Assembly: GCA_023437345.1 (NCBI GenBank)
Contig: JAEZGC010000338.1
Span: forward strand, 1-8,962
DNA: 8,962 nt
Source: Actinomycetes bacterium
GTDB lineage: Bacteria > Actinomycetota > Actinomycetes > Propionibacteriales > Propionibacteriaceae
Direction: 5' to 3'
Positions 1 to 6,847 of the stretch are shown here, piece by piece. Positions within the stretch are counted from its first letter, which is position 1. Each line of letters begins with the position of its first letter. A program made the translations under genes and the position numbers. The notes beneath the pieces were generated by a model. That model ran no database searches, was not told the DNA's origin, and saw nothing but the letters and a program-made list of their open reading frames with translations.

Positions 1-1759
1 CCACGGCACCCAGCCGCGTTCGGGCGCTGCCGGCTCTGCGCCGGCCAGGCGGACCTCTCCCCTGCTCCCGTCGACAGTGATCGTGTCGCCGGTCCGGATC
101 CGGTGCGTGGCCGAGTTGGTGCCGAGGACGGCAGGGATGCCGTACTCGCGGGCGACTATCGAGCCGTGGGACAGCACCCCGCCGATATCGGTCACCACCG
201 CGCCGGCTACCGCGAAGAGCGGGGTGTAGGCAGGCGTCGTGATCTCGGCGACAAGGATCTCGCCGGGCACGAAGGCTGCGAAGTCGGACGGCCCGCCGAT
301 CACCCGGGCCGGAGCGGTGACCACGCCGCCGCTGCCGGCGTTGCCCTTCAGGACGTTCCCGCCGGCCCCGTCAACGCGGGCGGGCAGGAACCTGTCGAAG
401 ACGCCCATCACGCCGCTGGCCGGAAGGTACTGCGGCGGACGCAGCAGCGCCTGGCCCCGCCGCAACTCCTTGCGCCCGGCCACCCGGTCGGCCAGGTCGA
501 CGACGAACTCCCCGGCGGCAAGCTGCCCGGCCTCGGCCCGGGTCAGCCAGAACACATCCTGAGGCGCGGGCAGCAACCCGTCGGCGACGAACCGGCGTCC
601 GAGCTCGGCGAGCAGTCGCCGCATGACCGGCCAGGCGAGGCCGATGGCTCCCAGCGCGTCCTCGCGGGCCGGAACCGCCGACGCCGCCCACCGCAGGGTG
701 GCCCTGACCAGCCGTCGGCGAACCGGGTCGAGCGCCGCGAGCAGTTCTGCAGTTGCCCGCTCCCGCTCGCTGGCGAGTCGTGCCTGCCGGGCGGCCGGGT
801 CCACCGCGTCACCGCTCAGCACGAAGCGCAGCGCCTGCACTATCGGCGCCGGGTCGTCGGCCGGCACCGGGTTGACGAAGTCGAGGTCGTAGACCGTGTG
901 CCCGAACTCGGCCAGGTAGTCCCCGAACCGCTGCCGCCAATCCCGCCACACCTGCGGCGGCACCGCGTCGGGGCGCTCGCCAAGCGGATCGACTGCGGAC
1001 AGGACCGGCGCGAGACCGGGCTGCTCGAGCGCCCACCGCCCGAGCCGCCACAGTCGCTGCTCGGCCCGCAGCGGCATCGAGTCGTAGCCCAGCAGGTACA
1101 CCTCGGCAGGCTCCCGGGGCACTCCGGTCAAGGTGCGCCACAGCGCCCGCCAGGTCAGCTCGGCGGCACCCGACAGCGGCAGCACGGTCTGGGTGTAGGT
1201 GTAGTAGCGGCACCCGGCGGTCAACAGTTCCGCCACCGCGTCGAGCAGCTCCGACGTCGCCAGGGTTCCCGGGTCACGCGCAGCCCAGGCGGCCACGGCG
1301 GCGCGGTACTGCGGCAGGCCATCCTCGCGCCAGCGTCGCAGGAAGAACTCGCCGCCCTTGTCGAAGAGCAGTCGGACGGCGGGCAGCGAGATCGCAGTGA
1401 CGCGGCCCATCGTGGAGTTCGCGTAGCGGTAGTACGCGTAGCCGTTGATGGTCGGGAACCCGACGTCGAGGTCGGCCAGCCGGCCGGGCCGGGTGCCGAC
1501 AGCTGTTGCGAGCTCGTCCATCAGCGCCTGCAGGCTCGTCGGCACCGCCTCGGTCATCAGGTCGGCGAACAGCGGGGTGAGCGGATTCGGCAGCTGCTCG
1601 ACGATGCTGGCCCTGAAGTACAGGTTGCCCGGTTCGCTGGGCCACTCGTCGGCCACCTCGGCCACCGGGTCGGGCAGCGCGGTGATCGGACGCGCCTGCA
1701 GCACCCGCAAGCCGGTGGCGTCCAGCGCCCACTCGACGTCCTGGGGCGCGCCGCGCAGC
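1..1759 (-). CDS. PEP-utilising phosphotransferase, C-terminal part with phospho-His swivel domain, runs off left edge
   Basis: This is the continuation of the same gene in the shifted frame. It is open without a stop from about 1759 to the window edge. It begins with GAPQDVEW and LQARPIT (the end of the ATP-grasp domain, with the conserved Gln and Arg). Next comes the middle region (EQLPNPLTPL, then VGFPTINGYAYY) found in rifampicin phosphotransferase-like proteins. It ends in a PEP-utiliser mobile domain: DIGGVLSHGS, catalytic His codon at 168-166, then IVAREYGIPAVLG and a closing TGDTITVDG segment. If one base is restored, the His is about residue 770 of at least 825. In PEP synthase the His is central (421 in E. 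coli) and a PEP-binding barrel follows; here it is near the end, as in Rph. The C-terminus lies outside the window. If translated separately, an in-frame ATG at 1557 overlaps the upstream stop. The substrate is not known; rifamycin inactivation is only one possibility. Confidence 0.82.
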
Positions 1760-2474
1760 GGGTTTCGATCTCGGCCCCCAGCCGTGCCAGCGCGATCGCC
1801 TGGTCGGCGGTGAGGGTTGTCGGCCGCTGCTGCGCCCCGGTCGCCGCCCCACCAGGGTTCGCCGACAGCACCTGCCAGGTGTCGCGGCCGCCCAGATACG
1901 AGTCGGGGGTGACCGTTCCGGACACGACTGCCTCGCCCAGCCCCGGGGCTGCCGTGATCACCGTCTGGCGGCGCTGCCCGTTGACCGGGTTGGCGGTGAA
2001 CATCACCCCGGCCGCCCTGGCGTCCACCATCAGCTGCACGACCACCGCCATCGCCAGCGCGGTCTCGTCCACCTCATGCTGGCGCCGGTAGGCGACCGCA
2101 CGCTCGGAGAACAGCGAGGCCCAGCAATCGGCGACCGCGGCCACCACGGCATCCTCCCCCTGCACGCCGAGGAAGGTCTCCTGCTGCCCAGCGAAGCTCG
2201 CTTCGGCCAGGTCCTCAGCGGTCGCCGACGACCGGACGGCCACCGCGGCCCCGGTGTCGCCGACCAGCTCGCCCCACGCCACCCTGATCTCGTCGGCCAC
2301 CACCGCCGGCACCGACCCGTCCGGGTTGCGCCGGTGGTAGGCCTTCGTGGTGACCACGAAGCCGGGTGGGACGTCGAAGCCGGCCCGGATCAGTTCGCCA
2401 AGATTGGCGGCCTTGCCGCCCACCAGCGCCAGCTCGCCGGCGCCCACTGTCTCCAACCACGCGATGCTCGACAT
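1557..2474 (-). CDS. PEP/pyruvate-binding phosphotransferase, N-terminal (ATP-grasp) part, frameshifted
   Basis: This is the 5' half of a gene for a PEP synthase / rifampicin phosphotransferase-like enzyme. It starts at ATG 2474 and reads 305 codons to TGA 1559-1557. Residues 1-239 are a typical PPDK_N nucleotide-binding domain: GGKAANLGEL with Lys21 (19-28), VPPGFVVTT (35-43), AVRSSATAEDL with Arg81 (79-89), GVMFTANPV (156-164) and GLGEAVVSG (178-186). After about residue 239 the reading becomes low-complexity Arg/Pro/Ser/Cys and loses the family pattern. The expected continuation (GAPQDVEW..., then LQARPIT) lies in the next frame, so residues 240-305 are almost certainly frameshifted sequence. 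A product ending here would lack the last ATP-grasp Gln/Arg motif and the phospho-His domain, and should be inactive alone. A weak purine-rich site (GGGGA, five bases before ATG) precedes the start. It is either a pseudogene or an assembly/sequencing error. Confidence 0.85.
   Translation of the reverse strand: MSSIAWLETVGAGELALVGGKAANLGELIRAGFDVPPGFVVTTKAYHRRNPDGSVPAVVADEIRVAWGELVGDTGAAVAVRSSATAEDLAEASFAGQQETFLGVQGEDAVVAAVADCWASLFSERAVAYRRQHEVDETALAMAVVVQLMVDARAAGVMFTANPVNGQRRQTVITAAPGLGEAVVSGTVTPDSYLGGRDTWQVLSANPGGAATGAQQRPTTLTADQAIALARLGAEIETRCAARPRTSSGRWTPPACGCCRRVRSPRCPTRWPRWPTSGPANRATCTSGPASSSSCRIRSPRCSPT
1757..1763 (-). other. Apparent -1 base frameshift site in the phosphotransferase gene
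   Basis: On the minus strand the sequence gaaacccgctgcgcggcg reads E-T-R-C-A-A in the upstream frame. The homologous continuation L-R-G-A-P-Q-D starts two bases into the CGC codon. Restoring one base, for example an extra G to give acc-cgg-ctg, yields IETRLRGAPQDVEW, which fits the family. The surrounding sequence is an extreme G/C run (gcgcgccgcgcagcggg on the plus strand), where base-call errors are common. No canonical slippery heptamer (X XXY YYZ) is in phase, so programmed frameshifting is not supported. Confidence 0.8.
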
Positions 2475-2492
2475 CCGGGTCCCCGTTCGCTG

Positions 2493-2511
2493 CCGCCGGA
2501 AGGTCCGGCGG
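2493..2511. other. Short GC-rich inverted repeat in the gap between the GH13 and phosphotransferase genes
   Basis: CCGCCGGA-agg-TCCGGCGG is a perfect 8-bp stem with a 3-base loop. It lies about 45 bases downstream of the GH13 stop and about 20 bases upstream of the phosphotransferase ATG on the minus strand. No T-run follows it in either direction, so it is not a standard intrinsic terminator. It could be a weak U-less terminator, a leader hairpin near the ribosome-binding region, or chance in GC-rich DNA. Confidence 0.4.
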
Positions 2512-2555
2512 ACAGCTTCGAGAGTAGTCCGGCGCGGGTCCCCAGCGGCAGGCCG

Positions 2556-4349
2556 TCAGCCCTCCCAGCTGTACACCAGCAGGGCGTAGGACCCGATCCC
2601 CAGCGTGCCGCTTGCAGTGAGCCCGTCATAGTCGTCGGGTCCCGCCTGGACGTGGCCTGACGCCTCGCCGTCGAAGTCGTCGCTGTAGACGGCCGCGTCG
2701 CTGTTGAACACCAGCCGCCAGCGGCCGGGCGCCGGGAAGCCGATCCGGTAGTCGACCAGCGGCACCGCCGACAGGTTCGCCACCACCACGACGTCGTCGC
2801 CGGGGCCGTGGTCGCGCCAGCGCTGGAAGGCGAGCAGGTTGGCGTCCTCGTTGTTGTGGATGACCAGCACCCCCTGCCCGGTCAGTCCCGCGGTGGTCCC
2901 TGACCGGTTCAGCCGCAACCGGACCAGGTCGCGATACATCCTGACGATGCCGCGGAACTCCTCGCTCTGGTCCCAGTCGACCCCGACGGTGTCGCGGAAC
3001 CAGCCGCCCTCCAGGAATTCCTGGCCCTGGAAGATCATCGGGATCCCGGGCGAGGTGAACACCAGCCCCGCCCCCAGCGTCGACCGTTTCCGTGCGAAGT
3101 AGCCGGTCGGGTCGTCGGCGTCGATCTCGTGCGGGACGCGTGCCTTTCCGTTGGCCACCTCATCGTGCGACTCAGTGAAGACGACGCGCGCGAAGGCATC
3201 ACCGTAGGAATGGCTGACCGCGTCCGCCACGTCAGTGGTCGAGCGCCACTGGTCGTCGGAGGGGACCAGCGCGCCCCGCACCGGGTGGACGAAACGGGCG
3301 TCCCACTGCGCGTGGAAGGCGGCGCCCTGCGGCCCGGTGTCGGTGACGGCAGGATTGGAGTGCATGTCCTCGGCGATCAGGATCCTGTCCGGGTAGGTGG
3401 CCCGGATCTCCTGGTTGATCCAGCGGCACAGCGACCAGCCCTCCGGGATGTCCATCCCGGTCGCGTCCACGCTGCGCATGTACGGGGTCATGTCGTAGCG
3501 CAGCCCGTCGAGGTGGAAGTGCGACAGCCACGCCATGGCGTTGTCGCGGATGAACTGCCGCACCTCGCCCCTGCCGTAGTCAGGACGGGTGTCGCCCCAC
3601 GGGGTCGCCGAACGCCAGTCGTTGTAGAAGTAGATCCCGCCCAGGCCGTTCTCGCTCCAACCGTCGAACTGCCACAGGTTGAGGTCGCTGGGGCCGAAGT
3701 GGTTGTACACCACGTCGAGGATCACTGCGATCCCGCGCCGGTGCGCCTGGCGGACCAGGTCCTTCAGCGCATCGGGGCCGCCGTAGCTGCTCTCGACGGC
3801 GAAGATGTGGGCGGGGTTGTAGCCCCACGAGTAGTCACCGGCGAACTCGGCCACCGGCATGATCTGGATCGCGTTGACGCCCAGCCGCACCAGGTGGTCC
3901 AGACCCTGGGTGGCCTCCCGCAGTCCGGCGTCGCCCGCCTCGGCGCCCTCACCGGCCCAGGTGCCGATGTGGAGCTCGTAGATGACCAGCTCGTTGTGCG
4001 GCGGGCACTCGAAGTCGTCGCCCTGCCAGTCGTAGTGGGAGTGGTCGTAGATGACGCCGTTGCCCACCGAACTGGTCACCTGGGCGGCGTACGGGTCCAC
4101 CTTGCTGAGCCGGCCGGCGTCGGTCTCGAGCTCGAACCGGTACTCCTGGCCCGCCCGGGCGCCGGTCACGAAGCCGTACCAGTAGCCGTCGGCCTCGAGT
4201 TCCAGCGGGTCGGCGTCGGGGCGCCAGTCGTTGAAGTCGCCCACCACGGCGACCCCGCTCGCGTGCGGAGCCCACACCCGGAAACCGGTGCCGTCAGGGG
4301 TGGGGAGGGCGCCCATGCCGGGCAGTGGGGCGGCCTGGTCGTTGCTCAT
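2556..4349 (-). CDS. GH13 alpha-glucan enzyme (branching enzyme / alpha-amylase-like) with N-terminal CBM48-like domain
   Basis: A cytoplasmic-type glycoside hydrolase family 13 protein with no signal peptide, likely cutting or transferring alpha-1,4-glucan in glycogen metabolism. Numbering from the GTG at 4367 (subtract 6 for ATG 4349): residues 18-115 form a CBM48/E-set domain (GFRVWAPHA, VVGDFNDW). The (beta/alpha)8 barrel follows, with region I DVVYNH (218-223), region II GLRYD with the predicted nucleophile Asp292, region III IAEDM with the acid/base Glu333, and region IV ESHDEV with the transition-state stabiliser Asp402. A C-terminal beta-sandwich starts near 495. All three catalytic residues are present. 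SHDEVANGK recalls GlgB, while the GGIYFYND and TPWGDTRPDYG segments recall trehalohydrolase-like members, so the exact activity is open. At about 600 residues it is shorter than classical GlgB (about 730). No clear Shine-Dalgarno precedes either start; ATG 4349 is preferred over GTG 4367. The phosphotransferase gene follows after 81 bases on the same strand. Confidence 0.9.
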   Translation of the reverse strand: MSNDQAAPLPGMGALPTPDGTGFRVWAPHASGVAVVGDFNDWRPDADPLELEADGYWYGFVTGARAGQEYRFELETDAGRLSKVDPYAAQVTSSVGNGVIYDHSHYDWQGDDFECPPHNELVIYELHIGTWAGEGAEAGDAGLREATQGLDHLVRLGVNAIQIMPVAEFAGDYSWGYNPAHIFAVESSYGGPDALKDLVRQAHRRGIAVILDVVYNHFGPSDLNLWQFDGWSENGLGGIYFYNDWRSATPWGDTRPDYGRGEVRQFIRDNAMAWLSHFHLDGLRYDMTPYMRSVDATGMDIPEGWSLCRWINQEIRATYPDRILIAEDMHSNPAVTDTGPQGAAFHAQWDARFVHPVRGALVPSDDQWRSTTDVADAVSHSYGDAFARVVFTESHDEVANGKARVPHEIDADDPTGYFARKRSTLGAGLVFTSPGIPMIFQGQEFLEGGWFRDTVGVDWDQSEEFRGIVRMYRDLVRLRLNRSGTTAGLTGQGVLVIHNNEDANLLAFQRWRDHGPGDDVVVVANLSAVPLVDYRIGFPAPGRWRLVFNSDAAVYSDDFDGEASGHVQAGPDDYDGLTASGTLGIGSYALLVYSWEG

Positions 4350-4395
4350 GCAGACATGGTCGCGCACCCGCGGGCTGCCGCGACAGGGGGCTCAC

Positions 4396-4401
4396 TACAC
4401 T
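4396..4401 (+). promoter_or_regulatory. Possible -10 element of the mannosyltransferase promoter
   Basis: TACACT matches the actinobacterial TAnnnT -10 pattern. It sits in the divergent gap between the GH13 gene and the mannosyltransferase gene, about 35 bases before ATG 4437. This would place the transcript start near 4408. No convincing -35 hexamer is seen at 16-18 bases upstream. This is a pattern match only. Confidence 0.3.
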
Positions 4402-4428
4402 GACCTCACCCTGCCGACGACCCCCAGC

Positions 4429-4434
4429 GAGGAG
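4429..4434 (+). promoter_or_regulatory. Ribosome-binding site for the mannosyltransferase gene, unusually close to ATG
   Basis: GAGGAG is the best Shine-Dalgarno match in this gap and supports the ATG at 4437. Only two bases (CC) separate it from the ATG, which is shorter than the usual 5-9. Initiation may be weak, or the start may be partly leaderless-like. Confidence 0.55.
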
Positions 4435-4436
4435 CC

Positions 4437-5795
4437 ATGCCGCCGACCTCCGCCTCGTGGCGCCGGTCCGTCTGGCTCGGGGTCCTGGGGACCGCCGCGG
4501 TGGCCTGGGGAAGCAGCCACCCCGAGTACTCGTTCGCCGGCTGGTGGCCCGACCCCGTGGTGACCTGGCTGGGCACGCTCGTGCCGATCCCGCTCAACCG
4601 CCTGCTGATCGGCGCCGGGACGGCGGCGCTGACCTGGGCGTGGTGGCGGCTGCGGCCGACCCGCGGGTTCACCCCGCCACCGGCCGGCCGGGTACTGGCG
4701 CTGTGGAGCCTGCCGCTGCTGGCCGCGCCGCCGGTGCTCAGCAATGACGCGGTGCTGTACGCCGACCTCGGCTGGATCTGGCTGCAGGGACTGGACCCCT
4801 ACCAGGTGGGGCTGGCCGGGGCCGGTGGACCGATCGCCGGCCAGGTGGACCCGCTGTGGGCCGGTGCCACGGTGGCCTACCCGCCGCTGAGCATCCTGCT
4901 GCACGCCGGCGTGGTGGCGCTGGCCGGCGGCCACCCGTGGTGGTCGGTGGTCGCCATGCGGCTGCCGGTGGTCGCCTCGCTGGCGGTGATGGCCTGGGCG
5001 CTGCCCCGGCTCGCCGACGCCGTCGGCCGGCCCCGTCGTGGTGCGTTGTGGCTCGGTCTGCTGAACCCGCTGCTGGTGCTGCACTTCGTGGGCGGGGCCC
5101 ACAACGACGCCCCGATGGTGGCGGTGACCCTGCTCGCGATCCTGCTGGTGCTGCGGCACCCGACCACAGTGGTGAGCCTGCTGGTCGCCCCGGCGCTGGT
5201 CGGGGTCGCCATGGCGTTGAAGCAGCAGGGTGGGCTCGCCGTGGTGGCGGTCGCGGGGCTGCCGGTCGCCGCACGGCTCGCCGCGCTGCCGCCCGGGCGG
5301 CGGCTGTGGCTGCTGGGCAGCCGGACGGCGGTCGCCACCGGGGTCACGCTGGGCAGCTTCGCCGCGATCTGCCTCGCCTCGGGCCTGGGGTTCGGCTGGG
5401 TGGGTGGCCTCGACCTGATGGGCAGGGCGCCCACGCCCGCCCCGCTCGCCCTGGTGTCGAAGGCGCTGGCATGGCTGGCCGGCCAGGCCGGCGGGGACGC
5501 CGAGGCGGTCCTGCGCCTGGCAGGCCTGGTCGGGAGCGGCGTGCTGGTGGTGGTGCTGGCCTGGATCGTGGCGCGGTTCGCCGACCGCCCGTTGGCTGCT
5601 GTCGCGTGGGGGTCGCTGGCGGTGGCGGTGCTCGGCCAGGCGCTGCACCCGTGGTACCTGCCGTGGAGCCTCGCGCTGCTGGCGCTGGTCCCGCTCAGCC
5701 GGACGCAGCGGCGCTGGGTGTTCGGGCTGGCCGTCGGCTTCGCCAACTGGAACGCGGTCCAGACATCGATCTGGCACGGCGTCGTGCCGCGGTAG
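4437..5795 (+). CDS. mptB: Polyprenyl-phosphomannose-dependent alpha-1,6-mannosyltransferase, MptB-like
   Basis: A 452-residue polytopic membrane protein of the GT-C glycosyltransferase type. It resembles actinobacterial MptB, which adds alpha-1,6-mannose from polyprenyl-phosphomannose to the lipomannan core on the outer face of the membrane. Roughly 11-13 hydrophobic segments can be seen, for example at about 12-24, 54-70, 86-101, 151-163, 170-189, 204-217, 226-239, 245-278, 296-316, 364-380, 385-400 and 407-420. The first extracytoplasmic loop holds SNDAVLYADLGW with Asp104, the likely catalytic or metal-binding acid of GT-C enzymes, followed by GLDPYQVG (118-125) and AYPPLS (147-152). Other conserved-looking points are GGAHNDAPM (219-227), ALKQQG (260-265) and LHPWYLPW (403-410). 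It is transcribed alone, divergent from the GH13 gene and convergent with the reductase. The family call is firm; the exact linkage made and the acceptor are inferred from family. Stop TAG is at 5793-5795. Confidence 0.85.
   Translation: MPPTSASWRRSVWLGVLGTAAVAWGSSHPEYSFAGWWPDPVVTWLGTLVPIPLNRLLIGAGTAALTWAWWRLRPTRGFTPPPAGRVLALWSLPLLAAPPVLSNDAVLYADLGWIWLQGLDPYQVGLAGAGGPIAGQVDPLWAGATVAYPPLSILLHAGVVALAGGHPWWSVVAMRLPVVASLAVMAWALPRLADAVGRPRRGALWLGLLNPLLVLHFVGGAHNDAPMVAVTLLAILLVLRHPTTVVSLLVAPALVGVAMALKQQGGLAVVAVAGLPVAARLAALPPGRRLWLLGSRTAVATGVTLGSFAAICLASGLGFGWVGGLDLMGRAPTPAPLALVSKALAWLAGQAGGDAEAVLRLAGLVGSGVLVVVLAWIVARFADRPLAAVAWGSLAVAVLGQALHPWYLPWSLALLALVPLSRTQRRWVFGLAVGFANWNAVQTSIWHGVVPR
5773..5788. 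other. Small hairpin at the 3' end of the mannosyltransferase gene
   Basis: GGCACG-gcgt-CGTGCC is a perfect 6-bp inverted repeat with a 4-base loop, just inside the stop codon of the plus-strand gene. It could help end the two convergent transcripts, but it has no T-run and may be chance at this GC content. Confidence 0.25.
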
Positions 5796-5803
5796 CCGGC
5801 TAC
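5792..5803. repeat. 12-bp perfect palindrome spanning both convergent stop codons
   Basis: GTAGCCGGCTAC is self-complementary. It contains the TAG of the plus-strand mannosyltransferase (5793-5795) and the TAG of the minus-strand reductase (read at 5802-5800). The four bases between the two stops are the CCGG centre. There is no room for a separate terminator between these genes. Confidence 0.75.
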
Positions 5804-6837
5804 GCGGTGCTGGGCCCCCGCCACAGGTTGATGCCGGCATCGACGGCGTGCGCGTCGATGGCGGCCAGTTCGTCAGCTGTGAAGTCGGCCCGCTGCAACG
5901 CGGCGACCGTGTCCTCGAGTTGGGCGACGCTTGACGCACCGACCAGCGCTGAGGTCACCCGCGGGTCGCGCAGCACCCAGGCGATCGCCAGTTGCGCCAG
6001 CGACTGGCCACGCTGGGCGGCCAGGTCGTTCAGCGCCCGGACATGGGCCAGCGTCTGCTCGTTGAGCATCGAGCTGTCCAGCGACTTGCCCTGGGTGGCG
6101 CGGGAGCCCTCAGGAACGCCGTCGAGGTACTTCGAGGTGAGCATGCCCTGGGCCAGCGGAGAGAAGCCGATGCACCCGATGCCCTCCTCGCCGAGGACGT
6201 CGAGCAGCTCCTCCTCGATCCACCGGTTGAGCATCGAGTAGCTCGGCTGGTGGATCAGCAGCGGGGTCCCGAGGTGGCGCAGGATGGCCACCGCCTCACG
6301 GGTGCGTTCTGCCGAGTAGGACGAGATCCCGACGTAGCGCGCCTTGCCGGAGCGGACGGCGGCGTCCAGCGCCCCCATGGTCTCCTCCAGCGGGGTGTCC
6401 GGGTCGAAGCGGTGGTGGTAGAAGATGTCGACGTGGTCGAGCCGGAGCCGGCGCAGGGACTGGTCGAGGGAGTCCAGCAGGTACTTGCGGGAACCCAGGT
6501 TGCCGTACGGCCCCGGCCACATGTCCCAGCCGGCCTTCGTCGAGATGAGGAGTTCCTCGCGGTGGCTTGCGAAGTCCTCGGCCAGGATCCGTCCGGCGTT
6601 GATCTCGGCCGAGCCGTACGGCGGGCCGTAGTTGTTGGCCAGGTCGAAGTGCGTGATCCCCAGGTCGAAGGCCCGCCGCAGGATGTCGCGCTGGCGCTGC
6701 AGCGGGGTGTCATCGCCGAAGTTGTGCCACAGCCCCAACGAGATCGCCGGCAGGTGCAGCCCGGACCGGCCGACCCGGCGGTACGGCATCGCGTCATAGC
6801 GGTAGGGACTGGCGGCGTAGCTTTCGAGGATCGGCAT
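5800..6837 (-). CDS. yghZ: Aldo/keto reductase, YghZ / L-glyceraldehyde 3-phosphate reductase type
   Basis: A soluble NADPH-dependent (beta/alpha)8 aldo/keto reductase of the AKR14-like group. In E. coli, YghZ (Gpr) reduces L-glyceraldehyde 3-phosphate and methylglyoxal, acting in detoxification of reactive aldehydes. Numbering from GTG 6843 (subtract 2 for ATG 6837), the catalytic tetrad is intact: Asp67 and Tyr72 in THFDLANNYG, Lys103 in ISTKAG, His144 in IFYHHR. Other family signatures are SLGLWHNFG (35-43), DMWPGPYG (107-114), the glycine/serine strand VGISSYS, LLIHQPSYS, GFSPLAQGML, and the cofactor-phosphate-binding end RVTSALVGAS. ATG 6837 gives 345 residues, matching the roughly 346 of the E. 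coli protein, so it is preferred. The start lies about 10 bases after the ATPase stop with no good Shine-Dalgarno, so translation may depend on the upstream gene. Close sequence agreement with YghZ makes the family secure; the substrate in this host is inferred. Confidence 0.92.
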   Translation of the reverse strand: MPILESYAASPYRYDAMPYRRVGRSGLHLPAISLGLWHNFGDDTPLQRQRDILRRAFDLGITHFDLANNYGPPYGSAEINAGRILAEDFASHREELLISTKAGWDMWPGPYGNLGSRKYLLDSLDQSLRRLRLDHVDIFYHHRFDPDTPLEETMGALDAAVRSGKARYVGISSYSAERTREAVAILRHLGTPLLIHQPSYSMLNRWIEEELLDVLGEEGIGCIGFSPLAQGMLTSKYLDGVPEGSRATQGKSLDSSMLNEQTLAHVRALNDLAAQRGQSLAQLAIAWVLRDPRVTSALVGASSVAQLEDTVAALQRADFTADELAAIDAHAVDAGINLWRGPSTA

Positions 6838-6847
6838 ACACACGAGC

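Noticed and set aside
1757..1775. Programmed -1 frameshift in the phosphotransferase gene
   Set aside because: The direction would fit (-1), but no in-phase slippery heptamer or obvious downstream pairing signal was found. A missing base is the simpler explanation.
1274..1852. Minus-strand open frame (192 codons) across the phosphotransferase frameshift
   Set aside because: It is the third minus-strand frame, Arg/Gly/Ala-rich, and matches neither the upstream nor the downstream family sequence.
103..2091. Long plus-strand open frame (662 codons) opposite the phosphotransferase gene
   Set aside because: Its product is rich in Arg, Gly, His, Pro and Gln with no recognisable domain. It is the antisense shadow of a GC-rich gene whose minus-strand reading has clear family motifs.
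3129..4403. Plus-strand open frame (424 codons) opposite the GH13 gene
   Set aside because: A biased Val/Gly/Arg/His composition without motifs, lying fully opposite a gene with all GH13 catalytic residues.
4350..4436. Promoter for the GH13 gene in the divergent gap
   Set aside because: No TAnnnT-type -10 element with a matching -35 could be seen on the minus strand, so no feature is claimed.
4395..5939. Minus-strand open frame (514 codons) opposite the mannosyltransferase
   Set aside because: An extremely Gln/Arg/Pro/His-rich product with no hydrophobic or domain structure. The plus strand encodes a coherent membrane protein.
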